DNA of 64,000 nt from JBKCUK01 sp046318415 (GCA_046318415.1 JBKCUK010000004.1:62001-126000); one strand, 5' to 3'. Positions 16,916-27,150 are shown, counted from the stretch's first letter. Numbers and translations are program-made. The notes: generated by a model from the sequence alone, not told the origin.

Positions 16916-17397
16916 CAGCCCTTGTCCTTGACTGTTTTGGACTTGGTGGCTTTAGGGGCAGCAGTCTTTTTGACCGATTTTGAGGGTGTAGCGGTTTTCT
17001 TTGAGGCTGCTTTTGATGCACCTGTTTTGGCTGCGGCACCTTTGGAAGCTGTTTTGCTGTCTGCTTTAGTGGCCGTTGCCCTCATAGCTTTTGCTTTCTG
17101 AACCGCCGGCTTCTTGACTGTCGCTGCCGCCTTTTTCTTCACGGGGGCAGCTTTTTTGGGCTTGTCCTCAACGCCTGCCGCTGCGGGCAGCGCCTCAAGT
17201 GGCGTTGCCTGAATGTGCTGCGAGGACGCAGCCTTTGACGCAGAAGATGAAGCGCCCTCATCCTCATCATCCATGCCACGCTTAAAGGCTTTAAATCCCT
17301 TGGCCATGTCGCCCATGACTTTTGGCAATTTGCCAGCCCCGAAAACCAACAGGATGATCAGCAATAAAACTAACAAATGCCCCATGCTTAATCCCAT
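16915..17397 (-). CDS. tatA: Sec-independent translocase subunit TatA with long Lys/Ala-rich tail
   Basis: A 160-residue protein whose first 50 residues are a clear TatA: a short membrane helix ([19 protein letters not shown]), the hinge, then [19 protein letters not shown]. TatA polymerises to form the Tat pore. Normal TatA proteins are about 60-90 residues. Here residues about 70-160 are a low-complexity tail of Lys, Ala, Ser and Thr (blocks such as [17 protein letters not shown] and [18 protein letters not shown]), resembling histone H1-like or AlgP-like tails. The tail is in frame to the stop that overlaps tatB. Its role is unknown. Confidence 0.93.
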   Translation of the reverse strand: MGLSMGHLLVLLLIILLVFGAGKLPKVMGDMAKGFKAFKRGMDDEDEGASSSASKAASSQHIQATPLEALPAAAGVEDKPKKAAPVKKKAAATVKKPAVQKAKAMRATATKADSKTASKGAAAKTGASKAASKKTATPSKSVKKTAAPKATKSKTVKDKG

Positions 17398-17419
17398 GAT
17401 TTCCTCCTTTTTTGGCCTT

Positions 17420-18343
17420 TTAGGGTCGCTTGAGTAAACAATCTATCCCCAGCGAACGCAGGGCCTGACAAAACTTTCTTGCAGCTTCTTCATTTTCAGC
17501 CGCAACCCACAAACGATAGCGTACACCGCGGGCCGCACCAAGATCAATCCGCTCAAAATTGGGCTTTAACGTGCGCAACAGGGCTCCCACGCGGGGCATC
17601 TTTTTCAGGCGCTGCCATTCCTGATCCGCCGCTTCTTGGGTGCGCATGGCCGCAAGTTGGACACCGTATTTAGCTTTTGGTGCGGCTTTTGCGGTGGTTT
17701 GCTTTTTCTTCTCCACATGTTCACCCATCACATTGAGGGGTGCTTCTTCTTCAGCGGCAACTGCAACACTAATCGCAGGTTTCGAAGGGCTATGGGCGAG
17801 GTCAATCTTTTGGTCTCCCTCAGGAGAAGCTTGTTGATCTTGCTCAGGTCTCACATCTTCGAGGGGCGCTGCAGTCAATTCATTTTTAACCACACTTGAG
17901 GACTCGCTCTCATCAAGATGACTCAGAAAATCCTCACCAAGTGCTGGTGTGTGAGCAACGGGTTGCTCAGGCTCGGGCAACAGGGTTTCACCGGTCGACG
18001 GCGCATCCTGGGCGGCCAGCTGATTATAAATGGTTTTTTCTTGGTGGGGCACAGCCTTACCTTCATCCCCCTCCATACGGATTTTCACTGGGCCGGCTTC
18101 GGCTTTGACGATGGGCACTTCGGTGGTTTGCTTCGCGGAAAAGAGGGATGCAAACCCATAGACCCCTCCAATAAGTCCGACGACACTACCCGCGATGAGG
18201 CTATACCTGACAATACGGCGCCGATTCTCCACGCGCTGCTCGCGGCGACGCAGTAATCTCAAGTCAGGATCCCTAGGTCGGAGGTCTGGACCTCGACCCT
18301 GTAGACCAGGTTCTGCACGCAATCGTCGAGCCTGTTGAGCCAT
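17420..18343 (-). CDS. SPOR-domain membrane protein
   Basis: A 307-residue bitopic inner-membrane protein. A strongly basic cytoplasmic N-terminus (about 45 residues, many Arg) precedes one membrane helix ([21 protein letters not shown]), a long acidic/Pro-rich periplasmic linker, and a C-terminal SPOR domain from about residue 228 ([20 protein letters not shown] to the end). SPOR domains bind denuded septal peptidoglycan, so a division or cell-wall role is likely. The ATG follows immediately after the argS stop (TAGATG). In many relatives nagZ, scpA and scpB lie between this gene and tatA; they are missing here. Confidence 0.88.
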   Translation of the reverse strand: MAQQARRLRAEPGLQGRGPDLRPRDPDLRLLRRREQRVENRRRIVRYSLIAGSVVGLIGGVYGFASLFSAKQTTEVPIVKAEAGPVKIRMEGDEGKAVPHQEKTIYNQLAAQDAPSTGETLLPEPEQPVAHTPALGEDFLSHLDESESSSVVKNELTAAPLEDVRPEQDQQASPEGDQKIDLAHSPSKPAISVAVAAEEEAPLNVMGEHVEKKKQTTAKAAPKAKYGVQLAAMRTQEAADQEWQRLKKMPRVGALLRTLKPNFERIDLGAARGVRYRLWVAAENEEAARKFCQALRSLGIDCLLKRP

Positions 18344-20089
18344 CTAGCGCATCTCCTCCAACGGTTGGACACCAAGAACTTCCAGACCTGACGTTAACAC
18401 GCAAAGCACAGCTCTGACCAGACCCAGGTTTTGCTGTGTTTGCAATCGATGCTCTGGGTCAATAAACCGTAGGTGCGTCTTTTCTTTACCCTTATTCCAG
18501 AGGGCATGGAAATGGGCAGCCAATTCATGCAAATAGTAGGCGATACGGTGCGGCTCAAAGCTCTCAGCTGCCGACTCCACGGTTCGGGGCCAGGCGGCCA
18601 GATGACGGATTAACGATAACACCTCGTCATCTTCAAAACCATACTCAACACTGGAAAATCCTTGTGCACTGAGATCCAGGTCCGGGAAAGCCTCTTTAGC
18701 ATGGCGCAGCACAGAAAAACAGCGCGCACTGGCGTATTGCACATAGAATACCGGGTTATCCTTTGTTTGCTCGATGACCTGCTGGAAATCGAATTCCAAG
18801 GGTGCATCATTCTTACGGGTTAACATCATAAACCGCAAAGCATCGCGTCCAACCCGCTCGATGGCATCGGCAACGGTCACAAAAACGCCCGATCTTTTGG
18901 ACATCTTCAGGACTTGCCCACGATCCAGGAACTTCACCATCTGACACAGACGCACCACAACCTCAGCCTGGCCTTCGCTGATGGCCTTGACCGCGGCACT
19001 GATGCGCTTCACATAACCGCCGTGATCCGCCCCCAAAATATCCACAAGAAGGTGGGATCCCCGTTGATACTTATCATAGTGATAAGCAATATCTGGGGCC
19101 ATGTAGGTCCAGGACCCGTCAGACTTCATTAATGGACGATCCACATCGTCGCCGAATTGGCTTGAGCGAAATAGGGTTTGTTCCCGGGGCTCCCAATCAT
19201 CGATAACTTTGCCCTTGGGTGCCTCTAAAATACCCTGATAGATCAGGCCCAAATCCCGCAAGCGCTGGACAGCTGCCTGCACCTTGCCAGCTTCGACCAA
19301 AGCCCGCTCCGACGTGAAGACATCCATCTTAATATTGAGATCATCTAAATCTTTACGAATCATAGCCATCATGGCATCGACCGCAAAAAGCCGCACCTCA
19401 TCAAGCCATTGCGCTTCCTCCTTACCAACCAAGCTGTCGCCATATTTCTCAGCAAGGGCCTTGCCGACGGGAATTAGGTAGGCGCCCCCATAGGCCGTTT
19501 CTTTGTAGGGCGGATGCCCCAATGCTTCTAAATATCTATTGTAAGCTGAGCGCGCCAACTCATTGGCCTGATTGCCGGCATCGTTAATGTAGTACTCTTT
19601 CGTAACTGCATACCCAGCCTTGATCAGAAGATTAGCCAGGGCATCGCCTACAACGGCGCCGCGGCAGTGGCCAATGTGCATGGGCCCCGTGGGATTGGCC
19701 GAGACGTACTCCACATTGACACTGTGCCCATGACCAAGGCTGCTCTCGCCATAGCGCTCGCCTGCGTGCAAAAGGTCACGCAATTCAGCGCACCATACGG
19801 ACGGGCGCAGACGCAAGTTCATAAAGCCAGGGCCTGCGATTTCGGCCGTCTCGACGCCAGGAAGGGCTTGTATCTTCGGCAGCAACCGCTCGGCAAGGGC
19901 CCTGGGGCTCATTTGGGCACCCTTCGCCAGCACCATGGCCACATTGGTGGCAATGTCGCCATGCTCTGCCTCACGGGGCGGCTCTGCCACCACCTTTGCC
20001 GTGTCAAGACCTCGAGGCAGAATCCCTTCTTGAACGAGATCTTCGATGGCATTCACAATGTGCTGGCGATACGTGTAAAATATGTTCAT
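18344..20089 (-). CDS. argS: Arginyl-tRNA synthetase
   Basis: A 581-residue class I synthetase charging tRNA-Arg. I took the ATG at 20087-20089 (MNIFYTYRQ), preceded by AGGG at five bases; a frame extending to a TTG at 20110 has no good ribosome site. The HIGH motif appears as [13 protein letters not shown] and the KMSKS equivalent as LKMSKRSG. The N-terminal Add-1 domain and the C-terminal anticodon-binding DALR domain ([20 protein letters not shown]) are present, so the protein is complete. First gene of the export operon. Confidence 0.97.
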   Translation of the reverse strand: MNIFYTYRQHIVNAIEDLVQEGILPRGLDTAKVVAEPPREAEHGDIATNVAMVLAKGAQMSPRALAERLLPKIQALPGVETAEIAGPGFMNLRLRPSVWCAELRDLLHAGERYGESSLGHGHSVNVEYVSANPTGPMHIGHCRGAVVGDALANLLIKAGYAVTKEYYINDAGNQANELARSAYNRYLEALGHPPYKETAYGGAYLIPVGKALAEKYGDSLVGKEEAQWLDEVRLFAVDAMMAMIRKDLDDLNIKMDVFTSERALVEAGKVQAAVQRLRDLGLIYQGILEAPKGKVIDDWEPREQTLFRSSQFGDDVDRPLMKSDGSWTYMAPDIAYHYDKYQRGSHLLVDILGADHGGYVKRISAAVKAISEGQAEVVVRLCQMVKFLDRGQVLKMSKRSGVFVTVADAIERVGRDALRFMMLTRKNDAPLEFDFQQVIEQTKDNPVFYVQYASARCFSVLRHAKEAFPDLDLSAQGFSSVEYGFEDDEVLSLIRHLAAWPRTVESAAESFEPHRIAYYLHELAAHFHALWNKGKEKTHLRFIDPEHRLQTQQNLGLVRAVLCVLTSGLEVLGVQPLEEMR

Positions 20090-20227
20090 GGAAACCCTAA
20101 AAATAACCAACTAGATTTGGCAGTGGTTCATTGTTAGCAAAACTGGGGCTCAATGCAAACAGTCCTTTACCAAGAGCCTGAAGATTAGCTAGGGTAAATC
20201 CACTTTTTGCAGTAAAGGAATGTGGCC

Positions 20228-20596
20228 ATGGCGGATAGCTTATCCTTGACGACAACAACGGCGGGCGCGCCCCAATTTAGCCTGACGCAAGCAGCCCTGG
20301 ATCGTTTGGGCAGCATCTTGCAGGACGAGGCCCCTGGAACTTTTTTGCGCATTCGCATTGATGGCGGCGGCTGCTCAGGTTTCCAATATCATTTTAGCTT
20401 CGCCACCGCCCGTGAGGACAGCGACATCAGCTATCAAACCCAGGGCCTTGAAATCGTCATCGATGAAGCGTCGAGTCTACTTGTGGCCGACTCAACCCTG
20501 GATTTTGTTCAAGACATGGCCGGTGCAAGCTTTGTCGTCAAAAACCCCAATGCCGTCTCAGCCTGCGGGTGCGGCAATTCCTTCTCGATTATTTGA
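20228..20596 (+). CDS. erpA: Iron–sulfur cluster insertion protein, ErpA/IscA type
   Basis: A 122-residue A-type carrier that hands iron–sulfur clusters to apo-proteins. The three conserved cysteines are seen in GGGCSGFQY and in the C-terminal ACGCGNSF. The ATG at 20228 is seven bases from AAGGAA; a GTG two codons earlier is only one base from it and is unlikely. It is divergent from argS. ErpA, IscA and SufA share this plan; ErpA is the best guess because no isc or suf genes are next to it. Confidence 0.88.
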   Translation: MADSLSLTTTTAGAPQFSLTQAALDRLGSILQDEAPGTFLRIRIDGGGCSGFQYHFSFATAREDSDISYQTQGLEIVIDEASSLLVADSTLDFVQDMAGASFVVKNPNAVSACGCGNSFSII

Positions 20597-20707
20597 GTAG
20601 ATTAACGCGGCCCCCACCAAGCACATGGACCATAGCCCTTGGGCGCAACCTGTGGCATTGTAGAAGAAAAGCTCTGACACAAAAGCTGAGCAGACAGGGG
20701 ATGGGGC

Positions 20708-22507
20708 GTGCGGGACTCAAACTTTATTGATTATTATCAAAGGGAACTCAGTTATCTGCGCCACAGTGGTGCGCGCTTTGCCAAAGATTACCCCAAGGTT
20801 GCCAAACGTCTTGATCTCTCCAATGTCGCATCAAGCGACCCCCATGTTGAACGCCTGTTAGAGTCTTTTGCGTTCCTAACTGCACGGCTTCAGCGCGATA
20901 TTGATGATATTTATCCGCGCATTAGCACGGCCCTGCTTGAGGTGCTCTACCCCCAGCTGACAAGACCGCTACCTTCCACCGTCATGATTTGCTTTGACCA
21001 CATCAAGGGCAAGGGAAAGCTGACGGAAGTAACGACCATACCTCGGGGAACTGCGCTGTTTACCCGCTCAGACAGGGATGAAATCTGTCGTTTTATGACC
21101 AGTTATGATGTGGATGTGGCGCCCATGACCCTAAGTGATGCCCAGCTGATGACTGGCAATGACCTTGAGCCACGCCTTTCACAACTGATGGGTGGAACCG
21201 CCGTTATTCGCCTCACCCTCAAGTCGACGGCAGGCCCGTTTTCAACGCAAAATTTGAGCCACTTACGCCTTTATCTCAACGGAATGAGCGCGCAACAAAA
21301 TCAACTGTATGAGGCCCTTCTGGCCGGATCACGGACGGTGGTTTTGGAAACGGATGGCGATCTCAAGCCCATTGAGGAAGGTCTAAGCCCCGTGGGCTTT
21401 GAGGAGGAAGAGGCCCTACTACCCTATGATCCGGTGGCCCATCCAGCCTATCGTCTGATCCAAGAGTATTTCTTATTTCCCCAAAAATTTATGTTTCTTG
21501 ATATCCATGGATTAGAAAATCTGGGCGCCCACCAGGAGGCCTATGTTTACCTCAATCTTGATGGGCGCACGACCCTGAATGCCAAGGATATCGGCCCTGA
21601 GACATTTCGCTTGGGCTGCACGCCAGCGGTAAATCTGTTTAGCCAGGTGAGCGAGCCCATCCGCCTGGATGAACGGCGTCATGAATATCGCTTGGTTGCG
21701 GATCAAAGACGTGAAAAGACGACGGAAGTGCATTCCATCAAACGGGTCTATACCACGCAGGAAGGCGAGACAAAGGTTCGGTCCATCGCACCCTATTTCA
21801 GCTATACCCAGCAACAGCTGGAACGGGATGAGAACGCCTATTGGATGGCAAGACGCACCCCGGCGTTGCGGGAAGATCTGGCAGGATCGGATATGTACTT
21901 GTCGCTGGTCGATTTGGATTTTAATCCCCAGTTGCCGGCAACCAAGACCCTCTATGCCGAGCTTTTGTGCACCAATCGTGATTTAGCCCACGCCATTACC
22001 GCCGGAACCTCTTTCGATGGCGAAGGCGCACTTCCGGCCTGCACAATCACCTCACTGACCCCTGCTACCCTGACCCTTTACCCGTCCATGGAGGGCGCCA
22101 GTCAGTGGCGGCTGATTTCCCATTTGAGCTTGAACCACTTGTCCTTAAGTCGCGATCCCAAAAGCCTTGAGGCTTTGAAGGAAATCTTGATGCATTACGG
22201 CAGCATTGCCGAAGATAATGCCTATAAAGAGATCAATGGCATTGTGGCGATGGACGTCACCCCCACCTCAAGACGGGTTTTAAATGAGGCATGGCGCGGT
22301 TTTGTATCCGGTCATAAGGTCAAGTTAACCTTTGATTTAAGTACCTCTCAAGACTCAAGCCCCTACCTGTTTGCGAGCCTTTTGAACCACTTTTTTAATC
22401 TCTACGCCGCGGCCAATAGCTTTGTTGAGCTGGAGGTCTATCGCGCGAATCACGAGGGTGTATGGAGAACATGGCAGCCAAGAATCGGCAGCAGACAGTT
22501 GCTGTAA
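20708..22507 (+). CDS. tssF: Type VI secretion baseplate subunit TssF
   Basis: A 599-residue protein starting at GTG with AGGGG seven bases upstream. The N-terminus FIDYYQRELSYLRHSGARFA with FAKDYPKVAKRLDL, then HVERLLESFAFLTARLQRDI, is the clear signature of TssF (ImpG/VasA family). TssF joins TssG, TssE and TssK to form the wedge of the T6SS baseplate in the cytoplasm, on which the contractile sheath is built. The length is in the usual range. It overlaps tssG by 46 bases. No other T6SS gene is visible in the window. Confidence 0.93.
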   Translation: MRDSNFIDYYQRELSYLRHSGARFAKDYPKVAKRLDLSNVASSDPHVERLLESFAFLTARLQRDIDDIYPRISTALLEVLYPQLTRPLPSTVMICFDHIKGKGKLTEVTTIPRGTALFTRSDRDEICRFMTSYDVDVAPMTLSDAQLMTGNDLEPRLSQLMGGTAVIRLTLKSTAGPFSTQNLSHLRLYLNGMSAQQNQLYEALLAGSRTVVLETDGDLKPIEEGLSPVGFEEEEALLPYDPVAHPAYRLIQEYFLFPQKFMFLDIHGLENLGAHQEAYVYLNLDGRTTLNAKDIGPETFRLGCTPAVNLFSQVSEPIRLDERRHEYRLVADQRREKTTEVHSIKRVYTTQEGETKVRSIAPYFSYTQQQLERDENAYWMARRTPALREDLAGSDMYLSLVDLDFNPQLPATKTLYAELLCTNRDLAHAITAGTSFDGEGALPACTITSLTPATLTLYPSMEGASQWRLISHLSLNHLSLSRDPKSLEALKEILMHYGSIAEDNAYKEINGIVAMDVTPTSRRVLNEAWRGFVSGHKVKLTFDLSTSQDSSPYLFASLLNHFFNLYAAANSFVELEVYRANHEGVWRTWQPRIGSRQLL

Positions 22508-23496
22508 TTGATGATCTTTATGCCAATCCAACGGCTTATGAATTTCATCAAGCTGTTCGGATTTTAACCGCCGTTAAGGACGATCCCTTAGCCGCGCATC
22601 ACCACGAAGGTGCCAAGACAGCGGCACCTCTTTGGTTTTCCGCACGCATTCAACTGGCCTATCCCAGCAGCGATATCTATGCCATTCAATCCCTGGAGGG
22701 TGGCCAGATCCATATGGAGGTCAATTTCATGGGGCTGGCTGGGCTTACCGGCCCGCTACCGCTGGCCTATACCGAGCGGTTCATGGAGCGCGAGCGGGCC
22801 CATGACAAGGCGCCGCGCGCTTTTTTGGATCTTTTCAATAACAGACTGATTCGGCTTTTACATCAGATTCGCACCCACCAGTGGCCAACACTGTCCCCTT
22901 GCCCACCTGAACAATCAAGTTTAGCTTTTCCCATCAAAAGCTTTGCGGGTTTGAATGGACGGTTCATTGAAAATCGATTGAGCGTCCCCGATTCCAGCTT
23001 GTATGCTTTTGCCGGCCTTTTATGGCATCATCCCCGTTCAGCGGCAGGGTTACAGCGCATCCTAAAAGTACACTTCAATGTTCAGGTCAGCATCGCCCCC
23101 TGCCAAGGGGGCTGGCGACCGATTAATGAGCAGTTGTTGACAAAACTGGGAGGAAATATCGCACGTCTTGGCTGGGGTGCAAGCGTCGGCACCCGCTTTT
23201 GGGACCAAAGTCGGGCGCTAAAACTCACCCTAGGTCCCCTTGATCTGGACCACTATATGGCTTTTCTCCCTGGGGAATCCGCTTTTACATCGCTGGCTGA
23301 ATTAAGCCGCTTCTATCTGGGGTATCAAACCCGCATCATCGCCGAGCTCGTGTTGCGGCGCGAGGATGTTCCTGCCACGCAGTTGTCGCGTCATGCCCGC
23401 TTAGGCTGGACGTCCTGGCTGTTGAGGGATCGTGCCCGGGAGGATGGGCGCGCCCAAATCCGCGTGCTTGATGATGTGGAACAAGCTTATTCCTAA
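22462..23496 (+). CDS. tssG: Type VI secretion baseplate subunit TssG
   Basis: A 344-residue TssG (ImpH/VasB family) protein, partner of TssF in the baseplate wedge. Recognisable parts are the N-terminal PTAYEFHQAVRIL, the central FMGLAGLTGPLPLAYTERFM, and the later FAGLLWHHPRSAAGLQRIL and LGWGASVGTRFWDQS segments. MENMAAK is the chosen start because tssF–tssG overlap is normal; the second Met (22471) is a close alternative. The gene ends two bases from the convergent cvpA stop. Confidence 0.92.
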   Translation: MENMAAKNRQQTVAVIDDLYANPTAYEFHQAVRILTAVKDDPLAAHHHEGAKTAAPLWFSARIQLAYPSSDIYAIQSLEGGQIHMEVNFMGLAGLTGPLPLAYTERFMERERAHDKAPRAFLDLFNNRLIRLLHQIRTHQWPTLSPCPPEQSSLAFPIKSFAGLNGRFIENRLSVPDSSLYAFAGLLWHHPRSAAGLQRILKVHFNVQVSIAPCQGGWRPINEQLLTKLGGNIARLGWGASVGTRFWDQSRALKLTLGPLDLDHYMAFLPGESAFTSLAELSRFYLGYQTRIIAELVLRREDVPATQLSRHARLGWTSWLLRDRAREDGRAQIRVLDDVEQAYS

Positions 23497-23498
23497 AC

Positions 23499-24203
23499 TC
23501 AATCGTTCAGATTTTGAATCACCCGGTTGAGATTCTGCCGTTGGGTATCGTTATAGCCCTCAGCTTCAGCTTGGGATGACTTCTCCTGGGACTGAGCTTT
23601 AGGTGTTGCAAGGGAACGCACCAGCTGCTCGGCGTCCATCAAGCGCGAGACATCATCAGAAGCCTCACGCAGACGTTGCGTCAGTGCTGGCGGCACAATG
23701 CTAGCAGGCACCAGGGCAATCAGCATTTCACTGCTGATTTTCAGGGCTTTTTTGCTCTGGGCCTCCGCCAACCACTGGGGCTGTTCTTTGTTGGACCAGT
23801 TCATTTTTGCCGCCATAAACAAGAGGGACGCCACAACAACGCCACGAAGGGTCCCAAACAGCAATCCCAAGGATCGATCAAGACCACTCAAAAGACTATG
23901 ACGCACCCAATCGGACACGGATCGCCCCACCGCAGAAAGCAACAGGTGAAAGAACAAAAACAACACCACACCTAAGGTGGCATCTGCCAGCAGGGTATGA
24001 TCAATCAGCGAGCGGGCCAGGGGCCGCATGGCTGCAAAGCCATAAAAAGTGGCAAAGATGGCGCCAATCCAACCAAAAAGCCCTAAAACTTCACGGGTAA
24101 AGCCCCGCAGCAGGCCCGCCAAAAGCGAGGCGCCCACAATAAACAGCACAATGCCGTCAAAGACATTAAAATACGACACGTCGGGTGTTGGGATCGCGGT
24201 CAT
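23499..24203 (-). CDS. cvpA: CvpA-family membrane protein
   Basis: A 234-residue protein with four hydrophobic helices in the first 160 residues (FDGIVLFIVGASLLAGLLRGF; LGLFGWIGAIFATFYG; TLGVVLFLFFHLLL; LFGTLRGVVVASLLFMAA), matching the CvpA (colicin V production) family. A hydrophilic C-terminal tail follows. The ATG at 24203 lies inside the end of radA; an upstream frame to 24245 is less likely. CvpA commonly follows radA and precedes purF in alphaproteobacteria; purF is missing here and tssG is convergent instead. Molecular role is poorly known in the family. Confidence 0.85.
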   Translation of the reverse strand: MTAIPTPDVSYFNVFDGIVLFIVGASLLAGLLRGFTREVLGLFGWIGAIFATFYGFAAMRPLARSLIDHTLLADATLGVVLFLFFHLLLSAVGRSVSDWVRHSLLSGLDRSLGLLFGTLRGVVVASLLFMAAKMNWSNKEQPQWLAEAQSKKALKISSEMLIALVPASIVPPALTQRLREASDDVSRLMDAEQLVRSLATPKAQSQEKSSQAEAEGYNDTQRQNLNRVIQNLND

Positions 24204-25581
24204 GGTTCTGGTTTCTCGTGGGTTGATGCAAGCCAAGGGTGTCAAAGAAATCTCTTAAATGGTTGCAGCTGACAACGTCAAGGGGCATTTTTGACGTCTC
24301 AAGCGCTGGCCCATAGGCAGACTCAAACCCAAGCTTTGCCGCTTCTTTCAGGCGCTGATCCATGTGGGGAACTCGGCGAATTTCGCCCGATAATCCAACC
24401 TCACCAAAAAAGACGGCTTTGGCAGGCAAGGGATGATGGGTCAGGGCCGACATCAGGGCGGCGGCCACTGCCAAGTCAACGGCGGGTTCCTGAATGCGCA
24501 TGCCACTGGCCACGTTAAGGTAGACATCCCTTTGCGCAAACGATACACCACAGCGATTTTCCAGAACCGCCAGAATCATCGAAAGCCGCGTGGCGTCCCA
24601 ACCGACCGTTGCACGCCTTGGTGTAGCATAGGTACTGTTGCCCACGAGGGCTTGAATTTCCATTAAAAGGGGGCGGGTCCCCTCCATCCCGGCAAAGATG
24701 GCCGCACCACTCACCGCGGAGGTGCGATCGCTTAAAAACAACGCCGATGGGTTTCCCACTTCTTTAAGTCCCTCAAGGGTCATCTCAAAAACACCAATCT
24801 CATCGGTGGCCCCAAAGCGATTTTTCACCGTGCGCAGGATGCGGTAATGGTGGCCCCTCTCGCCCTCAAAGTACAGGACCGTATCGACCATATGCTCCAG
24901 CACCCGAGGGCCCGCCAGGGTGCCTTCCTTGGTCACATGTCCCACCAAAATCAGGGCAAAGCCTTTTTTCTTAGCCAAGCGAATCAATTCATGGGTGCAT
25001 GCTCTGACCTGGGAGACGCTGCCGGGTGCGGCCTCCAGGGCTTCCAGGTACATGGTCTGAATGGAATCGATCACCACCAAAAGGGGCGTCTCCTGGCCGG
25101 AGAGGGTTTTCAAGATATCCTCAACCCGGGTGGCACTGGCTAGTTGAACCGGCGTCTGCTCAACCCCAAGGCGTTTGGCGCGCATACGGATTTGGTCTGG
25201 CGCTTCTTCGCCCGAAATATAATAGCAGGTTCCCTGACGGCTGAGGGCTGCCGTGACCTGCAACAACAGGGTGGACTTGCCAATACCTGGATCGCCCCCC
25301 ACCAGCAAGACAGATCCCGGGACCAAGCCGCCGCCGGTCACACGATCAAATTCTGCCGTGTGACTCAACACCCGTGGTGCCGGCTGTGACTGCTGTTGTA
25401 AAGAGAGAAACTCGATGGTGTGCCCTGTCTTGCCTTTAACGGCTTTCCCCATGGGGGTCTGGGTCAGGGGTTGTTCTTCCACCAAGGTATTCCAGGCCCC
25501 ACAGGCGCCGCAGCGGCCCGACCACTTGGGGTGAACCCCGCCACAGCTTTGGCATACAAAGGTCGCAGCGCCTTTGGCCAT
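24166..25581 (-). CDS. radA: DNA repair protein RadA
   Basis: A 471-residue RecA-related helicase that promotes branch migration in recombination. It starts with MAKGAATFVCQSCGG, then GRCGACGAWNTL, giving the four-cysteine zinc finger. Walker A is GGDPGIGKSTLLLQV, the RadA-specific KNRFG motif is in LRTVKNRFGATDEIGVFEM, and the C-terminus is the Lon-protease-like domain (GMRIQEPAVDLAVAAALMS). The frame extends upstream to 25656, but the zinc finger start fits family length. It overlaps cvpA and nearly abuts mlaF. Confidence 0.95.
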   Translation of the reverse strand: MAKGAATFVCQSCGGVHPKWSGRCGACGAWNTLVEEQPLTQTPMGKAVKGKTGHTIEFLSLQQQSQPAPRVLSHTAEFDRVTGGGLVPGSVLLVGGDPGIGKSTLLLQVTAALSRQGTCYYISGEEAPDQIRMRAKRLGVEQTPVQLASATRVEDILKTLSGQETPLLVVIDSIQTMYLEALEAAPGSVSQVRACTHELIRLAKKKGFALILVGHVTKEGTLAGPRVLEHMVDTVLYFEGERGHHYRILRTVKNRFGATDEIGVFEMTLEGLKEVGNPSALFLSDRTSAVSGAAIFAGMEGTRPLLMEIQALVGNSTYATPRRATVGWDATRLSMILAVLENRCGVSFAQRDVYLNVASGMRIQEPAVDLAVAAALMSALTHHPLPAKAVFFGEVGLSGEIRRVPHMDQRLKEAAKLGFESAYGPALETSKMPLDVVSCNHLRDFFDTLGLHQPTRNQNHDRDPNTRRVVF

Positions 25582-25583
25582 GG

Positions 25584-26345
25584 TTAGCCCACTTCCACGT
25601 GGATGGGGCCTTCGGTGCGGCCATGGATGAATTGTTGCACATGGGGATGGTCGCAATGATCAATGTCGCTGGCCTTACCACACCAGATAATCTGCCCCTC
25701 ATAAATCATGGCGATCTTGTCGCCGATTTTTCGAGCGCTATTGAGGTCATGGGTGATGGTAATGGCGGTGGCACCCAGTTCCGTCACATTGCGGCGAATC
25801 AAGTCATTAATAACACCACTGATGATGGGATCCAGCCCAGCGGTGGGTTCATCACAAAACAGAATTTGCGGCTTGCAGGCAATGGCGCGCGCCAGTCCCA
25901 CCCGACGCTGCATACCGCCCGAGAGCTCGGCGGGATAGAGGCTTGCCACTTCTGGCTTCAGCCCCACAGAGCGCAAATAACCCTGGGCCACTTCGATGGC
26001 CTGCTGACGCTTTAACTGACCCTCTTGCAACAGCGAAAAGCAGATATTCTCGGCCACACTGAGGCTATCAAACAGGGCCGAGCCTTGAAACAGCATGCCG
26101 ATTTTGTGCCGAGCGGCATCCAGCGTATCTTTTGAACCCCCGACTAGCTCTTGACCATCAATTTTGATACTGCCACTGTCAGCCTGCAGCAGGCCCAGAA
26201 TGCACTTCAGCATCACCGATTTACCGGTACCCGATCCGCCAATAATGACCAGTGATTCGCCATCGGCGACGTCAAAACTCAGACCCTGTAAGACCTTCTT
26301 GGGACCAAAACTTTTAGAGACGTTCTTCAGTTCAATCTTCGCCAT
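25584..26345 (-). CDS. mlaF: Phospholipid ABC transporter ATP-binding protein MlaF
   Basis: A 253-residue ATPase energising retrograde phospholipid transport that keeps the outer membrane asymmetric. Walker A is IIGGSGTGKSVMLK, the Q-loop GMLFQGSALFDSL is characteristic of the MlaF/Mkl group, the signature is LSGGMQRRVGLARA, and Walker B is ILFCDEPTAGLDP. The H-loop is TITHDLNSA. It is 10 bases downstream of the permease mlaE. The substrate-binding mlaD is not adjacent. Confidence 0.94.
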   Translation of the reverse strand: MAKIELKNVSKSFGPKKVLQGLSFDVADGESLVIIGGSGTGKSVMLKCILGLLQADSGSIKIDGQELVGGSKDTLDAARHKIGMLFQGSALFDSLSVAENICFSLLQEGQLKRQQAIEVAQGYLRSVGLKPEVASLYPAELSGGMQRRVGLARAIACKPQILFCDEPTAGLDPIISGVINDLIRRNVTELGATAITITHDLNSARKIGDKIAMIYEGQIIWCGKASDIDHCDHPHVQQFIHGRTEGPIHVEVG

Positions 26346-26355
26346 GGTCTTAATC

Positions 26356-27147
26356 CTATTTTTGGAACAAAAGAGAGGTCAGAATGTAGTTGAAGACCAA
26401 GATCAAGATGGACGAAGAGACCACCGCTTGGGTTGTGGCCGCCCCCACACCTTGGGCACCGCCCTTGGAGTGGTATCCCTGATAACAGCCCATAATGGCA
26501 ATGGAGAAACCAAAACACGCAGCCTTAATGAGGCCGCTGATCACGTCCATGGCCTCAAGGAAATGGAAGGTCTGATGGAGATAAATACCCGGATTAAAGC
26601 CCAGTTTATAGATGGACACTAAATAACCGCCAAACACACCAATAATGTCAGCAACCAGCACCAACAGGGGCAGCATGGTGACACCGGCGATCACCCTGGG
26701 CACCACCAGGTATTTCAAAGGATCGGTAGAGAGGGTGGTGAGGGCATCGATTTGCTCGGTCACGCGCATGGTGCCGATCTCGGCGGCCATGGCAGCACCA
26801 ATACGACCCGCCACCATCAGACCTGCCAACACCGGTGCCAATTCACGGGTCACCGACAGCACCACGACCGTGGCCACAGCCCCTTCAGCTTGAAAGCGCG
26901 CAAAGCCCGTATAACTTTGCAAGGCCAACACCATACCGGTAAAAAGCGCGGTTAATCCCACCACGGGAAGGGAATAATACCCCATGTCCACAAATTGGCG
27001 CAGGATTTGTCGACCATAAAAGGGTGGACGCACACACGCCATTAGCACCTGGCCAACAAACAACGACAGGCGGCCTGTTGTGCTTAAAAAGGCAAGAAAA
27101 ACGCGCCCAATGGTACTTAGCAAAGAAAGAAGCATAATCCAGGCCAT
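26356..27147 (-). CDS. mlaE: Phospholipid ABC transporter permease MlaE
   Basis: A 263-residue permease of the MlaE family. After an amphipathic N-terminus come GLTALFTGMVLALQSYTGF, then ELAPVLAGLMVAGRIGAAMAAEIG and the TEQIDAL motif, all diagnostic. Five or so membrane helices follow. It pairs with MlaF; both genes sit between the nadD-like gene and radA, an insertion into the usual alr–radA order. Confidence 0.94.
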   Translation of the reverse strand: MAWIMLLSLLSTIGRVFLAFLSTTGRLSLFVGQVLMACVRPPFYGRQILRQFVDMGYYSLPVVGLTALFTGMVLALQSYTGFARFQAEGAVATVVVLSVTRELAPVLAGLMVAGRIGAAMAAEIGTMRVTEQIDALTTLSTDPLKYLVVPRVIAGVTMLPLLVLVADIIGVFGGYLVSIYKLGFNPGIYLHQTFHFLEAMDVISGLIKAACFGFSIAIMGCYQGYHSKGGAQGVGAATTQAVVSSSILILVFNYILTSLLFQK

Positions 27148-27150
27148 CCT

